This document shows, piece after piece, positions 43,829 through 54,803 of a stretch of DNA of 64,000 nt. The notes below the pieces were generated by a model, which saw nothing but the letters and a program-made list of their open reading frames with translations, did no database searches and was not told the DNA's origin. Positions within the stretch are counted from its first letter, which is position 1. Each line of letters opens with the position of its first letter. Location: assembly GCA_934045075.1 (NCBI GenBank), contig OW203736.1, positions 19,542,805-19,606,804 of the forward strand. The letters are read 5' to 3'. The translations under genes and the position numbers were made by a program. Source of the DNA: Yponomeuta sedellus. Its lineage: Eukaryota; Arthropoda; Insecta; Lepidoptera; Yponomeutidae.

Positions 43829-44202
43829 TCTATAATAATAAAAATGAATCGCTGAATGTGTTGGTAAGCGCAAATCTCGAGAGCAGCTGAACCGATTTTG
43901 CTAATTCTTTTTTTAGAATATTCCTTGAAGTACGAGGATGGTTCTTACGGAGAGAAAAAATAAAAAAAACAAAGAATAGACTATTAAGCGGTACGATGTT
44001 CGCTGGGTCAGCTAGTCTATAATATAAAAATGAATCGCTGAATGTGTTGGTAAGCGCAAATCTCGAGAGCAGCTGCACCGATTTGGCTTATTCCTTCTTT
44101 AGAATATTCCTTGAGGTACGAGGATGGTTCTTACGGAGAGAAAAATAAAAAAAAAATAAAGAATTTACTGTTAGCCGGTACAAAGTTCGCTGGGTCAGCT
44201 AG
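43829..44202 (+). mobile_element. Two Helitrons in exact head-to-tail tandem
   Basis: Copies 43829-44015 and 44016-44202 are each 187 bp. Each starts TCTATAAT and ends GCTGGGTCAGCTAG. The first base of the second copy follows the terminal CTAG of the first with nothing between. The shared core is AATCGCTGAATGTGTTGGTA and CTCGAGAGCAGCTG. Both are nonautonomous. This is a very common lepidopteran Helitron type. Confidence 0.93.
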
Positions 44203-44414
44203 TTTATTATACAAAAGCATCACGGTGGCAAGGCCCGGCGTGCGAGATGCCGACGATTCAGAACAAATAGCGGGAAGCTGAATGAAAAGCTGTTTAAGAT
44301 CACTTTAGTTTTGCTTTGTTCATTAGCAGTCGAGCGAAAGAGTTTCAGGATCGCTCCCTAATTCCGGTTTAGGGTTGCTGGGTTTCCGCCAATAAAATGT
44401 GAGTCTTAATATCT

Positions 44415-45010
44415 AGAAGCCTTGAAATCTCTTCAGTGGCGTTGGAGTTACAGTAGCAATACCACTCGCTAACTGTGAAGAACTGTCAGAACAGTCGCTC
44501 AGCGAGCTATGGAGAGAGCTATGCTCGGAGTTTCTCTGAAGAATAGTATTCGTAACGAATGCATCCGACAGAGAACCAAAGTTATTGACATAGCTCAGAG
44601 AATTAGCGAGCTGAAGTGGCAGTGGGCTGGCCATATATCGCGAAGAACCGAAAACCGTTGGAGTAAGCTTGTTTTTGAGTGGAGACCGCGATTCGGCAAA
44701 CGTCCTCCGACCAGGTGGGATGACAATATGCGAAAAACTGCAGGCAGATGCTGGATGCGGGAAGCTAAGGACAGGGCGCTATTGCGCTCATTAGGGGAGG
44801 GCTATGTCCAGCAGTGGTCTACATAATATAGCCTGAGGAAGAAGAAGAACTGTGAAGAAAAGATAGTGAGGAAAACATAGTGAGGAAAACTGAGTGTCTG
44901 AGGTGTTTATCTACCTCAGCGTTGAAGTTGCTAATCCGCGATGGGCACGTGAGGTACTTAGGCCCGTACTCTCTTTCTGAGAGATGGCCAACGCCCTACA
45001 ATGGGACGTA
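44415..45010 (-). repeat. Rep-D copy split by an RTE insertion
   Basis: Rep-D sequence on both sides (TTACAGTAGCAATACCACTC before; TGAGGTGTTTATCTACCTCA and ACTCTCTTTCTGAGAG after) is interrupted by the RTE fragment at 44483-44847. Confidence 0.7.
44483..44847 (+). pseudogene. 5'-truncated RTE-type LINE insertion
   Basis: Encodes about 105 codons of the C-terminal region of an RTE-clade ORF2 protein: ERAMLGVSLKNSIRNECIR, ISELKWQWAGHISRRT, RPPTRWDDNMRKTAG and GEGYVQQW. After the coding part come GCCTGAGGAAGAAG and a GAA-rich tail. AACTGTGAAGAA stands at 44471-44482 and again at 44848-44859, a 12-bp target-site duplication. Boundaries are therefore exact and the mechanism is target-primed reverse transcription. 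Confidence 0.93.
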
Positions 45011-45199
45011 TATCGACTGCAATTTTATTAACGATCAACAACCTAGGACAGCAATCGAATTCCGCAAAAACGGCAATTTTTAGCAGACATTCATTCAAGT
45101 TGTAGGTTGTTGTAAGTTACGATTAGAGGCTGTATGTTCGAAAAATAGTTATCACAGATATTACATTTTTTCATGTTATCTTTTTAAAAAAAACGTGTT

Positions 45200-45381
45200 A
45201 TTTATATTCATATTCTTTATTGCTAACTCACGTACATAGTTGTAGGTACAGATGGTATTGGTATTTGTAGGTAAATACATGATTCCCTGTGAGAGCACTG
45301 CAATCTGCCTTTTAGTGATAAGGCCACCGTCTGTTACTCTTAGGTTAAGAAATATTTGTGTGATTTCCATTTTTATGTACA
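45200..45381 (+). repeat. Rep-E copy
   Basis: CTTTTAGTGATAAGGCCACC, CTTAGGTTAAGAAATATTTG and TTTCCATTTTTATGTAC. The AATAAA end is missing because a Helitron begins at 45383. Confidence 0.7.
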
Positions 45382-45382
45382 A

Positions 45383-45727
45383 CTAGCTGACCAAGCGAAC
45401 TTTGTACCGCCTAACAGTCGATCTCCATAAGAACCATCCTCGTACTTTAATTAATATTCTAAAAAAAGAATTAGCGAAATCGGTTCAGCTGCTCTCGAGA
45501 TTTGCGCTTACCAACACATTCAGCAATTCATTTTTATATTAAAGAAGACTAGTTGACCCAGCGAACTTCGTACCGCTTAACAGTCGATTCTTTATTTTTT
45601 TTTCTTTCGCAAGAACCATCCTCGTAATTCAAGGAATATTCTGAAAAAATAATTAGCGAAATCGGTTCAGCAGCTCTCGAGATTTGCGCTTACCAACACA
45701 TTCGGGGATTCATTTTTATATTATAGA
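45383..45727 (-). mobile_element. Two Helitrons in near tandem, minus strand
   Basis: Copies 45383-45545 and 45549-45727 are the same family as 43829-44202, reversed, separated by 3 bases. Each has the CTAG end at its lower coordinate, next to TGACCAAGCG or TGACCCAGCG. The first is internally shorter. Confidence 0.9.
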
Positions 45728-46384
45728 TAAAGTGGTCTCTATCTACAGATAGTCTTATGACAGAGCTTAAGACAAGTTATGATTTTTATTGAATCCCATT
45801 TCGGACACTAGTTAGCACCCCAAAGCGTCTTAGTATTATTAGGGGAGATGTAGATATATAAGTTAGCCTTGGGTAACTCAAGTGCCAGATATGAGTGGAC
45901 ACACAACTCCCTCGCCGTCCCATTGTGTGTCCCATTCATATCCCAGAGATGTCAACTATATCTGGCTCCCTCACACATACTCTCAACTCAGTACGGTAGT
46001 CATCTCCTGCTACTTTATCCAGCTCACACACAATGCCGCATTTCTCATCGTAAGCAACAAGCGATGAGAGAAGGTTCACCAAAAAAAACGTGCGATCTGT
46101 ATAAAGTAGGGAATAGGTATACTAGACTGACTCACACTTGTGTCTCCTGTATCCACACGCACTTATGTGATTGAACGTCGTATGAGCTGGGACACAAGTG
46201 GTGAGCGAGATATGATAGAGATATAGTTTTCTCGGTGAGTAAAGATATGATATATCTGAGGACACACTTTGCCCAATATAAGTGTAGATGTACGTATTAC
46301 ACAGCTCCTTTGACGTCATCAATGAACCCAGTGGAGACTTGCATAATAGATGCGCAGATGACCCGTCGAAATATGATACCGTTC
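45728..46384. other. Unassigned stretch
   Basis: A Rep-F scrap (GACAAGTTATGATTTTTATT) is at about 45770. From 45890 to 46330 the sequence is rich in CACAC/GTGTCC words on both strands, and translations without stops carry no domain. Confidence 0.4.
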
Positions 46385-46555
46385 TTTTGTAGACCGGGAG
46401 GCCTGGAAACCTAAGATACAGATCTTTTGATCTAGTTTAGGCTCCAGTCTTTCCACAAACAGTACATTCTGCTGTATTGTATCATTTATGTACCTATTGT
46501 TATTTTTGTATACGAATGTAATTTGTGGACAGAAAAATAAACTATCATCTATTAA
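46385..46555 (+). repeat. Rep-J, retroelement 3' UTR fragment
   Basis: AAGATACAGATCTTTTGATC and TTTAGGCTCC, then GACAGAAAAATAAACTATC. The same order is at 50270-50440, which also ends in an AAATAAAG signal. Confidence 0.65.
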
Positions 46556-46654
46556 ACTATTATCTTAGATACTTAGCATAAAGTTTGACAAGCGAAGAGC
46601 AAAATTTTGATTCAAACTTGCAATCACACTATCACATCAAGCATCACACTACTA

Positions 46655-46712
46655 TAATAAAGGTGAAAGTTTGTGAGTGTGTATGATAGCTACTTCTTCA
46701 CGTCTCATCGGT
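46655..46712 (+). mobile_element. Helitron 5' fragment
   Basis: ATAATAAAGGTGAAAGTTTG and GAGTGTGTATGATAG match the start of the Helitron at 43120. Cut by the Rep-B insertion at 46713. Confidence 0.75.
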
Positions 46713-47085
46713 TCGAACGTTATCAACCCTTGTATGTCCCCACTGCTGGGGCACGGGTCTCTTCCTGCAAGCGCTCGTGGCCTAGGCGAATGAAGTGATT
46801 GGAATCAATCACTTGGTTAAGCAACAACAGGCGCGGTCAGGTATGGGATGGGTGAGCGTCCCGTGACTACCGCTAGTGGCATTTTTCCGAGCGCTTCCAT
46901 GCTTCGCAAGGCATGTTAAGCCGTTGGCGCCGGCTGTCATATAATGGCAGTCGTTAAGCCATGTCAGAGGCCTTATGGGCGGCTTGATAACTTCTGACAG
47001 TAAGGCCCGCCACTGTCTTACAACCCTCCACCAACCCGGACTTGGCCCCCGTGGTGGAGTATGGCCTAACCTTCCTGCGGTTAGA
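46713..47085. repeat. Rep-B copy 13 with internally inverted body
   Basis: The first ~55 bp (ATCAACCCTTGTATGTCCCC to CTCTTCCTGCA) are in plus orientation. From AGCGCTCGTGGCCTAGGCGA to TTCCTGCGG the remaining ~315 bp are in minus orientation. Together they make one nearly complete unit. Confidence 0.9.
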
Positions 47086-47089
47086 GCTA

Positions 47090-47312
47090 TTCAAATTAAA
47101 TTTAGATTGACTGAAGGAATAAAAATTAATAAAAACCAATGGAATAAAAATCATAACTTCTATTATAATACGTTTTTATCTAAAAGTGAACATGTGAAAT
47201 CTTAACAGCTGTGACAACTATTTTTAGGACCTACAGTCTAGAACTTAGGATCAACACTCTAGGTCTTAAATCGATTTCCGCTAAAAACGGCCGTTTTTGG
47301 CGGAAATCGATT
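47090..47312. repeat. Rep-F copy and 44-bp palindrome
   Basis: Rep-F motifs TTTTTATCTAAAAGTGAACA and CCTACAGTCTAGAACTTAGG are shared with 57970-58105 and others. 47269-47312 is a near-perfect palindrome centred on AACGGCCGTT (one T/G mismatch), with a similar unexpanded AACGGCCGTT motif at 39850. Confidence 0.7.
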
Positions 47313-47394
47313 AAAGTCCTAGGCTATATGAATTCTTCATACTAGGCTGGTCGATCGAGGTCCCGGGTTCGATCCCCTGCCGAGGACGAAAAAA

Positions 47395-47512
47395 AACCCC
47401 AGGTCTTGGACGTTTACATGTTTGTGATGTCGCTGTTTCTGGTTCCCACGACACAGGGTATCCTAGTGTGGGGCCAGAAACAATGTATGTGCCTGTATGT
47501 AAATGTTATGAT
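47395..47512 (+). repeat. Rep-I copy
   Basis: AGGTCTTGGACGTTTACATG to GTATGTAAATGTTATG, the fullest member of the family here. It is preceded by a tRNA-like GTCCCGGGTTCGATCCCCTG at about 47360. Confidence 0.72.
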
Positions 47513-47563
47513 ACTTTATATGAATTCTACATACTAGGCTATATATTTTAAAAATAGTTATCA

Positions 47564-47875
47564 TTGGATCATATACTGTGTGGTTCAGATACTATTGAAG
47601 AGCTGTCAGCACTAAAAAGTCAGTTGGCAGAGCTCCTCAAGAAAGGCAATTTTATCATACACAAATGGTGCTCCAACGTACCTCCTGTTCTTGCTGATGT
47701 TCCTAACGATCAAAGGTATTTTGAAGAGATAGACATGAGCAAGGACAATATTATCGAAACTCTAGGTTTGAAGTATAACATCATTCCAGATCAATTTTCT
47801 TACTCAACTCCAGAGAGCAATGAGGAAGAATTTCAAACGACTGTAAAAAACTTTAAAACAATCATAGATGATTAA
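47564..47875 (+). pseudogene. BEL/Pao LTR-retrotransposon pol fragment
   Basis: 103 codons: HILCGSDTIEELSALKSQ, HKWCSNVPPVL, then YFEEIDMSKDNIIETLGLKY. This order matches the end of the reverse transcriptase core and its connection region in BEL/Pao polyproteins. The catalytic double Asp of the YVDD-type box reads DH here, so the copy is inactive. It has no LTR, gag, protease or integrase nearby and is truncated at both ends. Confidence 0.85.
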
Positions 47876-47974
47876 TTTTTGAAAAAAAAAGACCGTATTA
47901 TAAGACAAGTTATGATTTTTATTCCATTGGTGGCGCTAATTAACAAAATTAGCTATTGCTTGAAGAAACTCGAG

Positions 47975-48430
47975 TACACTATTTTTATTTTTAATGCACT
48001 AACCCGTGCTAAGGAACAAATTTAAAAAACCTAGTTAGAGGCTAAAAATTTCACCCATGCCGGGATTCGAACCCGCAACCTCTGGCTATCCGTACCAGCG
48101 CTCTACCAATTGAGCAAATTTGTTCCTTAGCACGGGTTAGTGCATTAAAAATAAAAATAGTGTAATCATGTGGGTACAGTGATATCGTTCCGATGTTAAA
48201 ACCTAACTGCAAAGTAGGTAGTCGGGGCTGTAAGTAATGCAATTTGCTTAAGTCAGATGTCGCTGCCTGTACGTAATACAGAGAAATATTGTAAAGAGGT
48301 TCGAAATTTCACTGATGTCGTGAGTCGCCCATTGCTCAATTGGTAGAGCGCTGGTACGGATAGCCAGAGGTTGCGGGTTCGAATCCCGGCATGGGTGAAA
48401 TTTTTAGCCTCTAACTAGGTTTTTGAAACT
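47975..48430. mobile_element. Inverted pair of SINE-T copies
   Basis: Minus copy 47975-48117 breaks in the A box (CAATTGAGC) and is joined to a plus-strand tail piece, 48118-48163 (TTAGCACGGGTTAGTGCATT). A nearly full plus copy, 48166-48430, follows with the longest head seen: ATCGTTCCGATG to AACCTAACTGCAAAGTAGG. Confidence 0.87.
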
Positions 48431-48696
48431 CGAGTAATTAAGTGTATAAACCATATAGTGCACCGTGTTAAATGAATGTTTTGTGAATGTTTTAAGAGAT
48501 GAGTCTAGCACTCTAGTCTGAAAACGGTACCTTATTTATTGTATACCTATACAGTATGACAGAGTTACAAAATGGTTAAATTTTATTTTGGGATAAAGTA
48601 CTCTAAAAACGAAACAATCCGTTAATCATGGGAAAGTAATCGCAGTCAGAGCTACTTTGTTAATTCTTAAGCCCATCACAGATAACACATCACGCA
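48431..48696. other. Unassigned stretch
   Basis: Nothing recognised. Confidence 0.35.
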
Positions 48697-48805
48697 GCAG
48701 ATAGCCAGAGGTTGCGGGTTCGAATCCCGGCATGGGTGGAATGTTTAGCATCTAAATTGTTTTAATAAAATTGTCCTTAGCACGGGTTAGTGCATTAAAA
48801 AGAAT
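48697..48805 (+). mobile_element. SINE-T 3' half starting in the anticodon loop
   Basis: Begins GATAGCCAGAGGTTGCGGGT, that is, inside the anticodon loop, and runs through the tail TTAGTGCATTAAAAAG. A third independent copy ending at the anticodon arm. Confidence 0.87.
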
Positions 48806-48819
48806 ATAATTAGCTGCGT

Positions 48820-48910
48820 AGTTCGCCGTGACTTGGACAAGTTGATCTTGAGACCCACCCTCAGGGATGTTTCTTGCAGTTCTGCGAGCATAAATTGGAG
48901 ATCGGTGACA
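48820..48910 (-). pseudogene. Reverse transcriptase scrap (RTE-like)
   Basis: Minus-strand codons read LQFMLAELQETSLRVGLKIN, like the segment after the catalytic box in RTE-clade reverse transcriptases (a hydrophobic pattern followed by GLKIN and a K-rich stretch). About 30 codons only. Confidence 0.55.
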
Positions 48911-48914
48911 TTGC

Positions 48915-49100
48915 AGCACGTAGGCCTTCTCTCAGAGATACTATGGGCTTTATTACCACGCGTGCCCACTTCGCATTGGCAATTTCAAGCCCTGAGGTAT
49001 TTGAACACCTCTAACACCATTATAATGAACATAACATAACATTTACACTGGCCCCACACTAGGATACCCAGTGTCGTTTATGGTCTGTGGTCTTTTTTTC
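48915..49100 (+). repeat. Rep-D and Rep-I pieces
   Basis: Rep-D: GTAGGCCTTCTCTCAGAG, CCACGCGTGCCCACTTCGC. Then a Rep-I piece in reverse: CTGGCCCCACACTAGGATAC. Confidence 0.6.
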
Positions 49101-49174
49101 ACAATAACTCTTTTCGGGTACTAGCCTCACAACTGTTCACAAAGTGTTAAGCTCGTCATTGTACAAATATACTT

Positions 49175-49410
49175 TGATATCAACCTTTGTATGTCCCCAC
49201 TGCTGGGGCACGGGACTCTTCGTGCATCGCAGGAAGGTTAGGCCATACTCCACCACGGGGCCAGGTTCGGGTTTGGTAGAGGATTGTAAGACAGTGGCCT
49301 TAGTGTCAGAAGTTTTCAGGCCGCCCACAAGGCCTCTGACAAGGTTTAACGATTGCATTACAAGACAGCGTGCAACAGCTGTTTAACGTGACTTGTGAAA
49401 CACAAATAGG
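49175..49410 (+). repeat. Rep-B copy 14, 3' truncated
   Basis: Starts GATATCAACCTTTGTATG and decays after ACGTGACTTGTGAAACAC. Confidence 0.85.
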
Positions 49411-49844
49411 TATGCTCATTATGCACTAAAAAAGAATCGAATCTAATCTAAAGCACGTATTGAAGTCGTCTACATATTTTATCATTATTTATTACGAGCA
49501 CTTCGCAGTGTGAGGGGAGTATAGGATCAGAGCACCCGCTTTTCCACGCCTTTCCACATAAGCCTAAGCACAAGACGCACGCAAAGGAAACAATTTGTCA
49601 CACCCGCGTGCTTCAGCTGCTTTCCCGGGTAAATATGGGACAATTTGGCGGCGTTTACTTTAAAACGCTGTAACGTCTGTGTCAGTAGGGCCACCATTCG
49701 TCTCGGGGTGCAGGGCGAGAGGGGAGCAACAAGTACTTAGGTTAAGTAGGTTTCAGCTGGCGGGTACGGGGACAGACGGACTTTCTTAGCTGCGTGCGTC
49801 TGTAAAGATTAAATACTAAATAAGGCGCTTAGAGGTGTTAACTA
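49411..49844. other. Unassigned stretch
   Basis: Moderately GC-rich sequence with no coding motif or repeat recognised. Confidence 0.35.
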
Positions 49845-50208
49845 TCGCCACCTATGGAATAAAAATTAAGACTTGTTTTATAATACGTTTTTTGCAAAAA
49901 GTAAACATAAAAAATCTTAATCTTAGGCATGGGTGGATTTTTTTTGTCCTTAGCACGGGTTAGTGCATTAAAAAAAGAATATAATCACGTGGCTACAGCG
50001 ATATCCGATAGATAGCGATACAGTGATGCAAATTACTTCAGCCAGATGTCGCTGCCCGTACGTAATACAGACGTTCGAAATTTCACTGATGCCGGTTAGT
50101 CGCCCATTAGCTCAGTTGGAAAGAGCGCTGGCACGGATAGGCAGAGGTCGCGAGTTCGAATTCTGGCATGGGTGGAATTTTTAGCCTCTAAATAGGATTT
50201 TAAAATCT
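49845..50208 (+). mobile_element. Rep-F scrap, SINE-T tail and SINE-T copy head to tail
   Basis: Rep-F at 49845-49922. Then a SINE-T tail (TTAGCACGGGTTAGTGCATT) ends in AATATAATCACGTGG and runs directly into the head of another SINE-T (50000-50208) with its A box TAGCTCAGTTGG and B box AGTTCGAATTC. Confidence 0.82.
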
Positions 50209-50269
50209 TAATATCTGTGATATCTATTTTTCGAATCTAGTTAAAGTGTAGAACTAGGATCGAAAAACA

Positions 50270-50440
50270 AGGACTGAACTATATTAGTTGTTTGGGTGGC
50301 CAGGCATCCCAAGATACAGATCTCTGATCTACTTTAGGACGAAGTATGTCAAAAAATCACTTCTATTGACCATATTGTACCAATGCTATTACTAAATAAT
50401 TTGTCCATGGAGAAATAAAGATTATTTGTATTGTGTGTAT
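50270..50440 (+). repeat. Rep-J, retroelement 3' UTR fragment
   Basis: CCCAAGATACAGATCTCTGA and GAGAAATAAAGATTATTTG. Parallel to 46385-46555. Confidence 0.6.
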
Positions 50441-50464
50441 TTAATAGGTACCTTTTATTACAGG

Positions 50465-50686
50465 TCGCAAGGCACGTTAAGCCATTGATTACGCCTGTCA
50501 TGTACCTAATGGTAGTCGTAAAGCCACGTCAGAGGCCTTATGGGACAGTAAGGCCCGCCACTGTCTTACAATCCTCTGCCAACCCGGACTTGGCCCCCGT
50601 GGTGGAGTAGGTACTTATGTCCTAACCTTCCTGCGATGCAGGAAGAACCCGTGCCCGAGCAGTGGGGACATAGAAGGGTTGATATC
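50465..50686 (-). repeat. Rep-B copy 15, truncated
   Basis: From CAAGGCACGTTAAGCC to GCAGTGGGGACATAG with internal deletions. Confidence 0.85.
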
Positions 50687-51063
50687 TGGGTTGGTTTGCA
50701 AACTGCCGTACTACCTATGTCTTTAAAGTGTTTAAAGTTTGCAAACTACCATACTATGTCTGGAACAAATGGTTGTAAGCAAAAGGGCCTGGCGGCCTTA
50801 ATTACAGAATCTCTTCCACTGTTCTATTGTATCTGCTGTATCTTTATAAGTAGGTACATTATCTTTCTATGTTTGTTTGTTTTCTCCTAGTGTACTCTTA
50901 TCTTATATTCTAAGAGTATATTATTTGTTTTATAACCACCAACTGCTGTGGTGAACGTTCTTTCCCAACATTTAAAACGTGTTAAAATCTTTTATTAACA
51001 ATTGTTTTCCATTTTAATAACGTAAAACTGACCAGGCTCCCTTAATAGAATTTCGTAAGTACG
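50687..51063. other. Unassigned stretch
   Basis: Nothing recognised beyond two short direct repeats (GTTTGCAAACTGCCGTACTA and a GTTTGCAAACTACCATACTA-like sequence, about 50695 and 50738). Confidence 0.4.
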
Positions 51064-51300
51064 CATTGCCCCAAACCGGGTGGCAATCCGGCGGTGTTAC
51101 CCGCGGCTTATCGATTTTCCCATGGGAATAAGATATTTTCCCGAAGTAAAACGTAGCTTATGCTTTAATCCAGGGTGTCAGCTAACTCCATACCAAATTT
51201 TATTAAAATCTCTCCAGCCGTGAAGTGAAGAAGTAACAAACATACCTACACACTCACAAACTTTCGCCTCTAAAATAATAGTGTGACATGATGTGACGGT
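51064..51300 (-). mobile_element. Short Helitron, minus strand, 3' end altered
   Basis: On the minus strand: GTGTGTAGGTATGTTTGTTA, then TTACTTCTTCACTTCACGGC, AACGTAGCTTATGC-like sequence reversed, ATCGATAAGCCGCGGGTAAC. Collinear with 43120-43322, but the terminal CTAG is replaced by GATTGCCACCCGG. Confidence 0.75.
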
Positions 51301-52067
51301 GTGAAATGTGAATGAGAACAACTCTATCTGACGATATTCGGAATTTCGGATCCAGAAAGTCCTCTCAAAAAACATAAACGATGGCGTTTCAAAATAAGTT
51401 TTTAATTGCATGAATGCAGTGTAGTACTTAGTAGCTAATATTGAAACGCGTATAGGTGTCAAAAATGTGGATGTTTACCAACGTTGGAAAAACGTTTTGT
51501 AGTAGTGTACAAACGCTTGATTAAAAGCGTTACCTAGTATTACATAACTATTATACGAACCGAATGTCAAACACCGCTGGATATGATTTATTTATTGTAG
51601 CGATGCGCGATTATGAATAAAATTATAAGTCGACTAATCTTCCACTTACTAACGTTCGTATTCGACTTCAATATTAGTTATCACTGATCCTGATAATCGA
51701 ATAAAACCACTAATTAGTAACCACTAATGTCAAATGGTATTATGAATGGTACCTACTTACTAGGGGAAAAATGGCACTAATTTACGCGCGAAAGACGCCA
51801 TCTAGCTCTCGCAGGACCGCAAGGCGAGGTCAAAGTTTAAACAAACAGTACCTACCTAGGTCACGTTACTTGTTCAACTCAGGTGTGATTGTAATTGTTT
51901 AGTTCAAGGTCGTGCATGTTACTTTCTTTTCTTTACTAATTCACTACTAACAGAAAAGTATTCCTGCCTTCAGTAGTTTAGATCTTCAAAAGTAATTTTG
52001 CTATTACACTGAACTTTCTATTTTTTTGCAATGGCGGACTTTCGGATTGGTTAACGTCGTTGCTACA
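51301..52067. other. Unassigned stretch
   Basis: GCGATGCGCGATTATGAATA near 51600 and its inverted counterpart ATTCATAATCGCCCATC near 53360 may be ends of a larger eroded element enclosing the Harbinger copy. No gene. Confidence 0.35.
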
Positions 52068-53038
52068 GTGCGTTCACATTAACTTGACGCGTGAGAGGAT
52101 TGGTAGAACTGATATGTTTAGTGTTACCATGTTAAATAAGAAATCATTCCCATTACTTGGGGAAAATAAAAGGATTGAGGGCTTATTTGACCATCTTCCG
52201 ATTAGTGTCCAAAAGCTTCTATAATATTCTATAATCAGCCCACATCAACCCCCTGCTGGGCATAGGCCTCCAAAAGCTAATTCACATGTAATGTCCTTGT
52301 TACTTGACATGAAGTAAAAAGGGGGCAAAACTTATGGTTTAGTCTATACTATGTATGTTTATGAGTATATCACAATAATGAGGAAAACTATCAAGGGGAA
52401 GAAAAAAACGAAAGAATCGGATTAGTATTTATTGGCAAAATGTTCGCTTGTTAACCGCAAATGGATTTTAAAACTGGCTGCATTTTCCATTTTTACTTCT
52501 CGAATAAAATTATTCAAAGCACCTAGTTCGTCACGCCTTAAAATCCATTTACGCGTCCAAATTTTTCTTCTTTTTTTATCCTGCTGCTGTTGCAGCTCGA
52601 CGATAAGACAACAAAGCGCGTTCAAAAATGAATAAAAATCCATATCCACTAAAATGTGTGTAAACTACCATCCGAGTGGCTTACACTTTTAGTTGACTAA
52701 GAAGATGCGCTCGGTCCGATTTTACTAAGACCGTGAAAACGTGGCTTTAGTAATTTCATGTAACTGGGCACCCTAAAAACGTACCTGTCATGGCGGGAAA
52801 TCGAGTCCGAACTTGCTCCAAAGGAACAATCAGCTTTTTTTCAGCCTTTTCCCTCTCACAAAATGCATAAACCTGAAGGATTGTTTGTTTTTTTTGCATT
52901 TTTGACCACTTTGGGCATCTTTAAAACTCACACAAACGAATAATCCTATAGTTAGTAACCGATCGTACCAAAAGCAAGATGGCGACTGAGCAATCAGTGC
53001 TACCAATTCTCTCACGCGTCAAGTTAATGTGAACGCAC
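52068..53038 (-). mobile_element. PIF/Harbinger derivative with transposase N-terminus
   Basis: 971 bp with inverted termini of about 46 bp and two mismatches (GTGCGTTCACATTAACTTGA and on, continuing GAGAG..ATTGGTAG). It encodes only the beginning of a Harbinger transposase, so it is an internally deleted copy. The flanking bases are ACA and AAT, so no 3-bp duplication is preserved. Confidence 0.82.
52422..52649 (-). pseudogene. PIF/Harbinger transposase, N-terminal fragment
   Basis: 75 codons from an ATG. IWTRKWILRRDELGALNNF followed by MENAASFKIHLRLTSEHF fits the conserved amino-terminal region of PIF/Harbinger transposases and HARBI1-like proteins (a W-x-R-x-W-x-x-R-R box, then a segment ending in R-x-T-x-x-x-F). 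The DDE catalytic domain that would follow is absent, and a stop closes the frame seven codons after that motif. Confidence 0.82.
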
Positions 53039-54794
<1,756 letters not shown>

Positions 54795-54797
54795 CAA

Positions 54798-54803
54798 AAT
54801 AAA
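54798..54803 (+). terminator. Polyadenylation signal AATAAA
   Basis: AATAAA starts four bases after the TAA stop of the dehydrogenase gene, implying a very short 3' UTR unless a later site is used. Confidence 0.7.

Noticed and set aside
47975..48430. Whole segment as one long palindromic element
   Set aside because: Only the SINE-T tails and parts of the bodies are inverted; the heads differ, so it is two SINE copies.
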